A DNA stretch of 64,000 bases from Dysidea avara (taxonomy: Eukaryota; Porifera; Demospongiae; Dictyoceratida; Dysideidae): positions 25,840,004 through 25,904,003 of the forward strand of contig NC_089279.1 in the NCBI RefSeq assembly GCF_963678975.1. The letters are read 5' to 3'. A program made the position numbers and the translations under genes. Below the pieces are notes generated by a model. It saw only the letters and a program-made list of their open reading frames with translations, made no database searches and was not told the origin of the DNA. Below, piece after piece: positions 1 to 12,433 of this stretch (position 1 is its first letter; the number at the start of each line of letters is the position of its first letter).

Positions 1-890
1 TTTCTAGGTCAAAGATGAAAATCAAAAGACTGGAAACAAAAGGCGTAGCTGTCTTTTCTATGAAGAAATTGATGCTATCCTTAGTACTAGCGCTACCTCT
101 CAACCAGTCATGATTCTTGAGAATATAGGAAATGTTGTAGCATCTCCACAATTATTCAATCAGAATGGTACCATTTAGCTCTAGTTTTGGCATTGCTTAT
201 TATAAAATAAATCTGAATAGTAATTGTCACCGTCAGTGGCATCATCACCTTCTCGGGAGGGTGCTTCAACTGTTGTGTCTTAGAGCTTTCACAATGATCA
301 TGGGACAGTCACCGACCATGAACACCCAGCTGATAACAATCAGATAGGTGAGAATCATTGTGTTTGTGCTTCTTACACTAGGTGCTATCAAAGGAGCTGT
401 AAGTGGTGTGCAACTGCTACTAGTTCTGGCCAAAGCACTTCTACTACCACTACAGAAGACAGTATTGCTATTTCTACTGTTGCTACTACTTCTACCACTA
501 ATACAGAAAGTGCTACTGGTGGAAAAGTAAGCATGTTGTTATCTACTGTTCTACAGGATTAAAGCATAAAAGGAAGGACAACTCGGACCGTGTGGAGAAA
601 ATCATGAAAATGGACCAGGAAGCTGAAAAGAGGACAGAAGAGCACACCAGAAAATGGCTTGAGCAGGAAGAAGAGCATGAAGCAAAGGGAACAGGAACAT
701 GAGCAACCCATGATTTCTTGCTTTTAATTGTTTATGTCTCAGATGACATCAATGCTACATCCACCAGCTGAGACTGCATATTCACAATACCATATTTTCT
801 TCCCATATTCCAGTAGCAAACTTCCACCACCTCCAAATCGTTCACAGATGTATGGTAACCAGACCTTTGGGTCTTTTCCTAATGACACTT
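1..890 (+). pseudogene. Myb/SANT-like DNA-binding gene, 3' part, eroded
   Basis: After an acceptor at the very left edge, positions 8-167 read openly and contain CLFYEEIDAIL, which resembles the third helix of the Myb/SANT-like domain found in trihelix-type and PIF/Harbinger-associated proteins. A second block at about 559-702 is a charged coiled coil (RVEKIMKMDQEAEKRTEEH), typical of the C-terminal tail of the same proteins. A third reading block follows at about 743-895 (SQMTSMLHPPAETAYSQ). Stops and frame changes between blocks, including one in the serine-rich stretch near 220-345, argue for a decayed copy. It runs off the window to the left. It lies on the strand opposite gene A, so it may sit inside gene A's last intron. 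It could be a transposon accessory gene or a host gene relic. Confidence 0.45.
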
Positions 891-1929
891 CCTAACAGTA
901 CCTGCCTACATCAACTGGTTTAATGGAGAATCAACGATGCCTTGTACTATTATGGAATAATATCCCTTTCAGTTGTAGTAATCTGAAGGGTATTCTGTTG
1001 GTTTCAGGATGGGAATGTGAGTTGCACCGACTACTTGGGGAAATCCCTAAAGTGTCTCAAACTCATCCACTACTTCTCTTAGACATTGTTCTGGGGGTAG
1101 TTGCTTTACATACTGAGGTAAAAGGTTCTGAGTTATACATCCTATATACCACTTTACAAATGGTGGGAACGCCTAATCCAAACAATGCAGCTATTATACG
1201 ATATTGGCTAGCCTCCAGGTTGTAAGTGCTACTTAGACATCCATAGTGACAGCTTTCTTTAGATGAGGTTGAAGCTCAGTACACAATTGTATAAAATCCA
1301 AATGCTACAGTTCACTTTGTATCTATAGAGTAGTAATTAAGCACAGCCTAGGCAAATACCTTAATTAATTAAGAATATTTATACATATAGCAGTACAACA
1401 ATAAAGTAATGCAAGCAAGTGTAACATTAAAATAGAATCGCTGCTAAAGCATTTATTGAATAGCAGTAGAATAGCTGTAGGGCAATTTACAAAACTTGTA
1501 TTGCTTATCTATATCAATGTCATTCCATGCCACGTTGTCATTGGTCGGTCAACTTCTTCAGTAGTATGGAATGCCTTTTCCGTCTGTTAAACAAGTATCT
1601 TCTCCGAAGTTGAATGATTCGCCAAAGAAAGACTAGCGATAGAGAGACAAACACGATACTCTGTACCAAGGAAGCCACATGCACTTTACATAATTCTTCT
1701 GGCACACGACATCTTCGCCACAAACAGATGCGCTTTCAAATATTGCTGTATGAAATTGAGCAAAGCGCATTACATGCAAATAGGTGTCAATTCGCATTCA
1801 GTTTGCATCCTGTGTGAAAAGGCTTTAAAATCCACATAGTAGCCTGGGTAAAAAGTTGCTCGAAAGATTTAAACACTTGGGCCATCATTTGAGACAATAC
1901 AGTAGACAACCACCTCACACAGAATATAC
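891..1929. other. stretch without a recognised gene
   Basis: No convincing exon was found on either strand. A short minus-strand open stretch at 1723-1538 contains one hydrophobic segment, but it has no good splice link to the gene upstream of it and no family resemblance. The expected last RBCK1-type exon, with its [13 protein letters not shown] motif, was looked for here and is absent. Confidence 0.4.
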
Positions 1930-4900
1930 CTTAGGTCCCCAACGAGGTCCTTTGGTCACCCAACAAATCTCAGTTCCACAACTACACTGTATCCAGTCAC
2001 ATCCATCTTTCTTTTGAATTATCAACCTGCAGTTATCATTGGGACAGTACATGGCCTCTCCATTTTTGATCATATTCTACAAAGGATATTTGAATTGTGT
2101 GGGTACTAGTATTGTAAATATTTACCTCAAGCATTCTCTGAGTCTCTTGTGCAGCCACGTCATTAGCTGCCTTAATCCTCAAGTCTTCCTGGTATTCCTT
2201 ACAGTTCATCTCAGGATAATGGATGGCTTTACACAATAAGCAATTCCTCTTGTTGCACACTGGACAGTCAAAATCATTCACCTACAAACACTCCATTACA
2301 ACACACAGATACATACAGCCGGGACACATACATTATCCTCATAGATACACCATCCTCTACAGTCAGGTGTTTTACAATGGTAACTTTTTGACTGTCCTTC
2401 AGCTAGTATGAGTCCTCGGTTGTGAACTTTAGCCATCTCTTCTTCAGTTAATAACTAAATGGTAAGGGAAAGTAGCACATCTTAAATCAGAATTGCAGCT
2501 AAGATACAGGGGTATTCCCAATATCTGCAGCTAATTCTTTGTTATAAAAGAATGTAAGCCATGCATGCAGAAGTACAATCCACATTACACATACAGCTTT
2601 CATTTCCAGTTCTGTTATTGATCCTTTACAGGTGACATCATCATTGACATTACAAGGACACTTCACATCAGCATCAGTACACCTCAAGATGTGCTCCCGA
2701 AGACAATCCCTTAAATACACTAGAACAATAGAGCCAAACAAGATATTACTGCACATACTTGCAGCAGTGATGGAGACACTCTCTAAGTTTAACTCCTTCT
2801 CCAACTTCAATAGGGACAAAGCAGATAGGACAGTCAAATTCTTCATCATTGGGGACTAGGTTTTGGTTGGCTGCAGCAAGCAGTGCCTCGTAGTTCTTCT
2901 TAGCTTCTTTCTCTTGTAGCTGCTTCTGTTCTTTCTCATACTGTAGACATAAATTGAAATCATAACAATATTCTATATATTATGGTACGCATGTACGAAT
3001 TACAAAAACATTAACCAACAAGGTAAGAGAATGCATACAGTGTTATCTGAACAACTCAATTACCCAAACACATCAAATGACTGTTCAATCAAGAGTATTT
3101 CGCTGCTAATGTATGTTATTTTACAGTAGATGTATGTTCTATTAAAGTTTGAACAGATTTCTACACTAATACTCTCTCATATATCTAAAGCTGAGTGACA
3201 GTGGTAAAAAAACAGAGAAATGAACATGATGTTGAAGTTGAGGAAACTGTGACCGAGCACGGACAACAAAGATGACTACTACATTACAGATAACATTTCT
3301 TACCAATGAGGAGTGTTAGAAATGCAGATACGTGGTGTTCAACTATTTGTGTGTTGTACATGTGAGATTGAGTGCCATTGATAACTGGTAGTAATATTGT
3401 GATACTATCATTATCATGATATAAGAGTTAGTATCAATTGTACTTAGTCTATTTTATACAACAATTTTTTTGAAATGTTCATAGAAACAATCAATAAACA
3501 TGCGTGATCATTCAATTAAAACTTTTACCTGACTGCTGTATTAGGGTGGCTGCTATATTACAGTATATTGATCTCTGCAGTAAGTTTAATGATTACAATG
3601 AAAGGCGACCAAGGTTACGCTTATTCACCTGCTTGGCATAGCCACTATAAAAGTGGTCATCAGCTATTATAACAAGAAAAATTTTGATACTTTTCACAAC
3701 TTTCTAGTAAACCTTTTCATTAAAACTTCTGATACAATTAAACCTTAGGGATCATAGAAATAACAAGTGATGAAACAAGGAAGGCTACCTACACCTGAAG
3801 ATATACTAGTGGACATTAAATCCCTATACCCACAACTGAAGTAGGTATTAAATGTCCACTAGTATATCTTCAGATGTAGGTGACCTCCCTTGTTTAACTA
3901 CTTTTTATTTCTATGATCCCTAGTTGAATGTAAAATACTTAATTTTTACTTGTACTTGTTTGTTTACTTTTTTTTGTAACATTATTATGACTGGTGAACC
4001 CAAGCATACCGGAAAGAATTGTGCCAGGCTTATTGCTTCATCTGAGTGCACGCCCCAACTATCAATCACTGAATTAGTGTAAGGGCCATTATGCTTCATT
4101 TTCAGCTATGTTTAGCCCATTACACAGAGTTACAAACAAAGAACACCTCTGCAATCAAGCCAGTTACAAAAAAAAAAAAAAAAAAAAATGCAGACAAATT
4201 TCATCAAACGTAGGGAAGCCATCATGTGGCGCTATACCACAAATGAACACCTTGCACTGTCAGCATAGATAAATGGAACACAAATGAGGGAACAGGTACA
4301 CCTATGAAACATGCATTGTACATACTGTGGTATGCCAAAAGGCACCAGTCTGGCTGAAGCAACGTCGAACATTGAAAAAATCAAGTCTGTAGCCTTAGCT
4401 GTTATCAAGCTATGCTTGTCTGAAGGCATAGTCAGCCAGTAGAAAATTCTTAAAAATTTCAATTTGTAGTAACGTTTTGGAATTCAGGTCAACACTTTTG
4501 GGCTTGCTTATACCTCACCAATACTGCCAAGGTGCCATGAAGGTATTGTGAGGCTGGTTTTTGGGTGACAATTTTGGCCAGAAAAGCCCAAACCTTCATG
4601 ATCCCTAATATACAGTACTATCATATTGTATGATATATATAATCAGTGTAAAGAAACAATCTTAACAAATAATTCACTGCAACATAACACAAACTTACTA
4701 CTTCTAAATCTCTCTTCCCTTTCTGCTCATCTTGTTGCCACTTCAGTTCCTCCTCGGTAGCTTTATAGCCAGGTGGAGGCTTGTAGTCAACAGGTCGGTC
4801 AGTCCCACACACTTCACAACCAGGACGATATGGTACATTGATCACTGTACACTGTGGACATGTCCAACCAATTGGAGGAGGAGTGGGAGGACGGACTGGT

Positions 4901-7900
4901 TCAGGTAGTTGTGTATTCATACCCTCTGGCATGATTGACAATGGTTGGCTACCATAACTCAATGGTTGGTTATAGTCTAATGGCCGACCTCCAGTATAAT
5001 GTGGTGTATGGTAATATTGTTGGGTTGTTCCAGGTGGAGGGTAATTGTGGTAGCGAATTGGTGGGTAGCTTGGATTAGTTGTGTTATTGTAGTGAGGTCT
5101 AAACTGATGCTGTTGATAGGACTGTTGACTTTGCTGATCAGACCAATTTTGTTGTTGATTGTGCCAACTTTGATGTCGATTGCCTTGACCATAATGCTGT
5201 TGATGTATAGGTGCAGTGGTTGGTCGTTGATATTGATTTGGAGGTTGTGTGAAATGTTGATGATGATAATCTGGCTGTTCATATTGACGATACTGTGTAT
5301 GTGATTGATAAGGGTATGGCTGATAATCTGGTGGATTATGAGATGAATGATTTTGACTGTATTTTTGCTGTTGAGGTTGATTGAATCTTTGATCTTGATT
5401 CTGTACTGACTGTTGATATGGCATGTTGATATTACCAGGTGAAGCATCCTTCCTCACATCTCCCTTACTGATGAAAACGTACACCTCAGCACCATTGCTA
5501 GTGATGCCAAAGCTCTTCAGAGTGGCCTTCTTGTCGGCAACGGCTTTATGGTTGATGATCCAGTGTTGCTGGCCACTGTCAATACAATACTTCAACTCAA
5601 CCTGTGAAAGTATTGAAGTAGTATCAACTACAAACATATGTGTACACATTAACCAGCAAATGCTTAATATACAGCACCTGGCACAAAGAAATAGCCTACA
5701 AACTGCTTAGAAGAGTGATTAGCTGGAGTGTTTTTAAAAGTACAGTATTACTGTGTACATCCATATAGACCGCGGGGATTACATTTATTTCTAATAATTA
5801 ATCCACACACGCAGCTGAAAAATCTTGTAGCAGCTAACAAGTCATAAGTTTCATTAGTTGTGAAAAAGAAAAGCGAACACAGCTAGCTTGGAGAATCAAA
5901 CAGAGAATTAGAAACTCACACACTCGCCTTGCAATAGGGTCATTCCATGTCAAATCAACAAGGAATTTAGGATCACCTCTCGGATTTTGACGAAACTTGG
6001 TGTGTTTGTAGTACCTGTGGTGCTTATCACTCATGCAAATTTTTACCTCCATACATTCCATAGTTTCTGATTTATGACCACAAATATTTTGAATATTTCA
6101 TGAAAATTTGGTCCATCTCTAGTTATAAAATTGAATGCAACTTTGTTCTGTGTAAATATTTTTAAACACAATTTTCACTGATGGAAGACTGTTGATTGAC
6201 CTTTCCAGTGATCCCTAAATTATGGGATATCTACTTAATTATAGTTCAAAAGTACTTCATTGAAAACTTTAATCCTTTATATTTTGAAAAATGCTGCTTG
6301 AAATTTTTCACATTCTTTTGTGAATAATGATTTGGTCATAGTCTATGTTCGATAAAATTTTTGTGGTGGGACCACAATGGGCTCAAGAGATATAATGAAT
6401 TATGATGTGGTATGCGGTGGAATTTGCAGGCTATTATTGCTGTATTGGAGTGTACACCTCCAATAACCACTCACAACAAGGCTATGCCAAGTTTGTCTTA
6501 CAGAGTGAAGGTGTCTAGGTACATTGCAACCTGTATTAGTGACCACCTGTATTGAAAGGCCACCTATATGCTGCAGTTAAATTATACTTCTTTAATGTAT
6601 AGCACCAAAGCATCAACCCTTTCTAGCAAATCCAAAAATGGTCCTTATTAGACAGGTTGACTATAAATTATAAATCTGACCACCATGTGTCCCTAAACAT
6701 CATGTAAATGTTGTACCATCTCTTCACAAGTACCTTCTTTATTAAGTTGAATCCCACTGTAGTGGATTTAGCCATATTTAAGTTCCATATGTGGCTGCAT
6801 AGATACATACAACAGGACTCCTCAGAAGGGATACCTGGATACCTTGATAATCAGGACACCTGTTTATACACTGTACTCCCACTCTAGCGGTGCACATACA
6901 TTTGGACCAAGATACTTCTGTAGCTTCTGTAATGTGAGCACTTTATTATGGTCCTAACAATGGAGGGGTTTTACCATATACGTACATGCATTGATTGTAC
7001 CTCAATGTGTGAAATTAATTACTACATTACTTTACATTCACAACCACTTTGAAGATCAAGTCATAAATTCATACACATACTCACGTAGGAAGTAAACATG
7101 TTGACCACATATTTACCATTTACCTGTACTGATCTTCAAAAACGTGAACACAAAATACTTTGAAAAACCATTAATTTTAGTAATTACAGTACTATAAATC
7201 ACGCATTGAGGTGCAAGCAAGTGTTAATAATATAAAAACTCTTGGTACAAGTAATGCATCTACTATATACAGTGTAACTCTTCTATTCCCTGGACCATTG
7301 ATAAAGTGTTCATTTTTGAGAAACCACAGACTTGTCTTGGGTCCAAAATGTACGCACAATTATAAAGTGAGATCATGAGGCTATCAAGGTACCCAGATAT
7401 CCTTTTTGAGGAGGTCTGTTGTACCTATGCAGCCATGTACGTAACTTGAATAGTGTAGAGTGGGGATATGTATGTAAGCGCACTACGGCAAGATTTTACT
7501 TAATAAATAAGGTATAACTGAAGAGATGGTACAACATTAATGTGTTTATGGACACCTGATGATCTCATTTATATTCAACCTGTCTAATAAGGACCATTTT
7601 TGGATTTGCTAGAAAAGATTGATGCTTTGGTGTTATACATTAAGATCCAATTAAATTATAAGTTAGCTGCAGCTTATAGATGGTCTTTCAATACAGGTGG
7701 TCATTAATACAAGTTTCAATGTACCTAGACACCTTCACTCTGTAAGACAAACTTGGCATGGCCTTGTTGTGAGTGGTTATTGGAGGTGTACACTCCAATA
7801 CAGCAATAATAGCCTGCAAATTCCTCCACATACCACAACATAATTCATTATATCTCTTGAGCCCATTGTGGTCCCACCACAAACATTTTATCAAACATAG

Positions 7901-10900
7901 ACTATGACCCAATCATTATTCACAAAAGAATGTGAAAAATTTCAAGCAGCATTTTTCAAAATATAAAGGATTAAAGTTTTCAATGAAGTACTTTTGAACC
8001 ATAATTAAGTAGATATCCCATAATTTAGGGATCACTGGAAAGGTCAATCAACAGTCTTCCATCAGTGAAAATTTGTGTTTACACAGAACAAAGTTGCATT
8101 CAACTTTATAACTAGAGATGGACCAAATTTTCATGAAATATTCAAAATATTTGTGGTCATAAATCAGAAACTATGGAATGTATGGAGGTAACAAATTGCA
8201 TGAGTGATAAGCACCACAGGTACTACAAACACACCAAATTTCGTCAAAATCCGAGAGGTGACCCTAAATTCCTTGTTGATTTGACATGGAATGACCCAAT
8301 AAAATTTGCCGTTCATCTTAAGAAGCACAGGATAACATGATGTGGATATTGCCCTCTGGTACCAACAAGCGTACGCATAATGTAACAAACCCAGTGCTAC
8401 CATTCAATGCAATGCATAAAGATCACATAAGGCAACACAGTGCAAAGACAATACAAAAAGATCACATGTAAATAATCTACTAACTGTTCAGTACGAGTGT
8501 GTAACAAAAATAGATATTCGGTATTGAATATACATAGCTCAGCTGTAGGTTACTAATCAGTGAGAAGTAAATTATACAATTAGTATGATCATTTAAAATA
8601 TGAAAATACTATTAAAAACCTGCTCTGATAAAACATTTACTCTACTTTTGATATGCAAAAATACAAGGGAATCTGAGGAACATAATTCTCACTGACCAGT
8701 ATAAAAGTTGCATACACAAAGAATACCAAATATAACTATAGCACAGCATTTAGCTTCACAATTATAATAAAGAAAAATCAACTCTTTTACCATTTCTTGT
8801 AGATACTTGATGGTGTCGTGTTCAGTAACAAACAAGTAGATTGGAATGGGACCATTATCTGGGAACATCTCTCGTTCTATTGCAACACGTAACCTACAGG
8901 TGAAAATGACACAAAGTCCATTACAATACCAAGTGTTAGACATTTTGTTGTCATTTTTTGCTTATAGCACATACATATAACCCTGAAACTCTAATAGAGC
9001 AGTCGGAGAGACAACAGTTGTCCAATCGCTGTGACCGGATAAAAATGGAAACAAACATTTTTAATACACAATTTTCAAGTGTGTGTATTATAGTCTAACA
9101 CCTTGTCATTGTAAAGGTACATTGCTAATTGACAGGGAAAAACTACATAGATAAGATCTGCTAAAGATATTGAGAGCACAATGTAGTGATACTCATTTCT
9201 TCAACGTTGCATACTTACTTAAAAAAACTCCGTCCACCAACTGGTAAAAAGACAACAGAAAAGTCTCTCTGATTTCTCTTAGCCTCAACTAGTTCCTTCA
9301 CTACCACCTTAGCATAATCAACATCACCTTCAAACAGAGCTGCCTCCAAGTGTTGACCATAACTCTCTATAACCACACAACACCACATGATATCACAATA
9401 CAGCAGTACAATACTTAATCAATTAACACATACTAGAATTTTACAAAAACAACAACATATTAAAGAAATTAATCTGGTACTTAGCATTTAACTAGTTTCA
9501 CACATGTGTGACATTCCTTGTTCTCACAGCCCATATCACCCACTCCTCTTACAGTACACAGTGTACTTAAACTTGCCTTACACTATCACACTTTATTTTT
9601 ACTGGCTTACCCAGCTCCTGCTGTGATTTGATTAGTGGTCTCTTTGGCCATAGGCCCATTACACTTGATCTTGGCACCTCTTGTATTCCACCTCTAATAG
9701 TGGGTGGGGCTGTCCGCCAAACCACACCCCTAACTGGTTGTGGACCACAGTCACGTTGTAAGTCATCTCTAACTCCAATACTTGATGGTATATACTGATC
9801 CTGTCTTCTACCAAATTGTTCTTGTGGGTAGGAGTTGGGTCCATTAGGTGATCCCCTGTAGTTCCCTCCAGCAAATGTTGTGAACTCAGAATGATGGGAG
9901 GATGCGGTAGGTCTACCAGTAGGCATACTAGTTGGTCCTGAGAGAACAAGATAATACGTACACAAACTTTCTTCACAACAGAACATGTGTTCAAGACATA
10001 AAAGCTACACTGCATGCCTATATTATGCCTGCTTTCATCATTACCAGTTAAGCATGCACACACTCTGAATCTAAAAAAAACACTTAATGTGGAGAAGTAT
10101 ATCACTTTACATAGCAACGTGCATACAGCCACACATGGAATTATAGAAACCATAACCACTGAATAATGAATAATGCTAGCCCTTCTTCACCTTTAAAAAT
10201 CATGCAACAAATTCTTTGTACTCTATAGTCAGCAGTTAGTTACTAAAATTCCTACACGTCATGTAATAGAAACAAATAATCACAGGACACCATGTACAAT
10301 GTCGTGTGTGGTTCTGTATAACACAATTTTAAAGGTGCCAATTACAGTAACGGAATGGCAACAAAAAAACATGGCTTGCTCCATTGAAAGTTATGATCCT
10401 AACAGAGAAAACATCATGGTAACTCCAATGCTCAACGAGACACCTGTTCACCTGCCAACATAAAATTGCTGCCAATTGAACCACCATCAACAATCAAGTC
10501 AACCATTTTTGGGTCATTTCCAAACTTAGTTTTTCTTCTCGACACAACATCAGTATCAACCAACTTAGTTCATATAGTCCATACTGATATGATATTCATT
10601 GTACAAAAAAGGCATAAAACAAAAAAAAAAGGTCAGTGTGGTTTTGCCCTGAAAAGAGACTGGCAACCTCTTGTGCACCCAAGGCAATCATTTGGACAAG
10701 GTGGAAGCAACATCACAACTACATTTAGTGTACCTGATGTAGCAGATTGCTGTAATAATCTCATAAAATGTTTAGCGTCCATATCATTTCTGAACTTTAT
10801 CCCCAAAGTGATCCTGTCAATTCCATAATTGGTAACTTGTAAGAATCCCTCATCCGTTTGCTTCACTAATATCGATACAGCGTTAGCTTGATAAATAACC

Positions 10901-11124
10901 TAACGAGTGACAGTTAACAGCTCCGTGGTCAGCATAATATATTGTACCTTTCCGTCCCTCCTGCAGTACAACTGCATGTGACTACTTGTACCGCCTCTGT
11001 CATTTTCAACCAGTTGTACATCACAATTGCGAGTGTCTCCATCAGTGAAGTGTACCCACCCGCCTTTCTGACTGGCAAACAATGAGGCGTCGAAACTAGC
11101 GCTAATCCTACCTGGAGCGGTCAT
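1930..11124 (-). CDS. RBCK1: HOIL-1/RBCK1-like RBR E3 ubiquitin ligase with SHARPIN-like N-terminus, copy A (3' end not in window)
   Basis: Predicted RBR-type ubiquitin ligase. Exons: 11124-10948, 10899-10734, 9937-9611, 9366-9219, 8893-8791, 5601-4699, 2940-2759, 2709-2595, 2454-2332, 2281-2126, 2076-1930 (849 codons). Residues 1-114 form a PH/EVH1-like fold. Residues 115-223 are a linker. The HOIL-1/SHARPIN-type ubiquitin-like domain spans about 224-353. A Q/N/H/Y-rich tract lies at about 369-516. The NZF finger starts at W553 ([15 protein letters not shown]). RING1 starts near C645, then comes the IBR ([31 protein letters not shown]). RING2 starts at C811 (CPNDNC) with DWIQC at 831, the catalytic-cysteine position. 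Start: first ATG of exon 1; exon 2 joins in phase 0. The last intron opens at 1929 with no acceptor exon before the window edge, so the C-terminus is missing, moved or replaced. Confidence 0.92.
3745..4608. mobile_element. hairpin-headed repeat element, copy 1 (intron 6 of gene A)
   Basis: A foldback of about 80-bp arms (3747-3921) is followed by an about 690-bp tail, and the whole is bounded by TTAGGGATCAT at the left and ATGATCCCTAA at the right. The arms carry ATACTAGTGGACATT and its complement. Copies sit at 23080-24100 and 62105-62815 with matching tails (starting near CTTGTTTGTTTACTTTTTT, then ATTATGACTGGTGAACC). The tail includes a run of 21 A at 4168-4188. There is no coding capacity; it behaves like a non-autonomous DNA element. 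Confidence 0.7.
5937..8297. mobile_element. 2.36-kb near-perfect palindrome (foldback element) in intron 5 of gene A
   Basis: The left end GGGTCATTCCATGTCAAATC and the right end GATTTGACATGGAATGACCC are exact complements. Complementarity can be followed almost to the centre near 7095-7120: 6594-6660 against 7570-7640, 6780-6850 against 7385-7450, and 7051-7058 against 7130-7137. Each arm is about 1.15 kb. Outer arms differ at only a few sites; the inner parts are more diverged. AATA flanks both ends and may be the target duplication. No reading frame of a transposase was seen. It fills most of the 3.2-kb intron between exons 5 and 6. Confidence 0.85.
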
Positions 11125-12433
11125 TGTTTACCGACTTCTCACGTGACCTTTTGTCAAAACTCGCCCACAACATACCGGGTTAAATTAATTTATTAGGGCG
11201 CGTTACAGGCTGTGAACCCCCTACCCAGTCTGGCGCGGCCTCCACGCCAGACCATGCACGGTCGCTGAATCAAAAATTAATGATTAATTTTACTATATAT
11301 ATCATAGATTATCGAGAGAGGTCCCCTATATAATCTATGACTATATATAGCTAGGGCGGGGCATAGCTAACATTAACACAATTAATGCAGAAAGCCAATC
11401 AGATTTGTACAAAGTGCAAACTCTTTGCAATCTACTTAATATGCACGCCTTCATTTCAATAAAAATAAAACACCAGACTATAACACGTTAAATGCATGCA
11501 AGACCAATACTAAGCACCATCTGTCAGCTGCTAGCAGCAGAAAGCTAGCTCATTATTATTGGACCTTCAATGTACTGGCCTGTATGCCCAACTAGTTACA
11601 GTCGAGATTGGTTGTTTAGGGCACTTTACACCTGTGACATTGCTGACCAACATTCATGCATGCAAGTTACCATCCAGAGCTATTAACCCATTGCAGGGGC
11701 AGAGGAAGCATCTACAAGTTGGGTAGGCAACTGTGAGATCATACTTCTATGACCACCACCATGCAGCATGCTTGAGTTAGCCCCAGAAAATTTTCAAAAA
11801 AATTGCTTTCTGAGATTGAATCTGGAGACAATTTCACATCATATTATGATATACCCTTACAGAATAAATAGTCACCGACTACTCTATTAGGGTATCGCTG
11901 TATCTCGAGTCAAAAGTGATCCTGAAAAACCAGAGCAACCAGACTGTTTTCTATGGACTTGGAACATGGCTCAATAGCTACTACTAAAAGTTGGGTAGGC
12001 ATTTGCCTATCTAGTTCCACCATCCCTGCATTGTTTGATCAATTGCAAGCTGTCAGAATTGCAATATCCTGCAAAACTTCAATGCTTGCTCCTCAGAACT
12101 GCCAGATCTGGTCAGTTTGTGTGTGTGCGCGGGCGCACACGCGTGTATGTGCATGTGTGTGTTTGCCATGCCAGGGCTCCAACTGCTTCAAAGCTTCTTG
12201 GTACCCCTGCATCTAGGCGCCTTATTGTTTCCTGTACACTTGTCTGAAACCATCAAACGTATAAATTAATCATGGATTACACACAATAAAAAACACTAAA
12301 ACAATTCTACACTATATAAAAGATCAAAAAACTAGTCTATATTATTATTATGATACAATAGTTACCTACTGGTATAGCACAGCAAACCAAATGCCAAGAG
12401 GAACATAAACAACAACAAAGTTTAAGGACTGGA
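11125..12433. other. intergenic region between gene B (3') and gene A (5')
   Basis: About 1.3 kb between the stop of gene B and the start of gene A, so it should hold gene A's promoter and gene B's 3' end. It contains an inverted repeat at about 11293-11352 (TATATCATAGATTAT and its complement ATAATCTATGACTATATA) and a purine-pyrimidine GT/GC tract at about 12115-12165. No coding exon was recognised. The 5' end of gene A is closely preceded by a short GC-richer patch (11150-11260). Confidence 0.5.

Noticed and set aside
1538-1723. Hydrophobic minus-strand frame as an alternative C-terminus of gene A
   Set aside because: The only usable acceptor nearby leads to a stop after about 19 codons in the required phase, and the hydrophobic frame does not join exon 11.
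4977-5447. 156-residue minus-strand frame rich in Ile, Asn and His overlapping gene A exon 6
   Set aside because: A shifted reading of the Q/N/H-rich linker; exon 6 itself has NZF and ubiquitin-like motifs and correct phase.
5834-8403. Several open frames of 60-80 residues on both strands
   Set aside because: They mirror each other across the palindrome and have no family resemblance.
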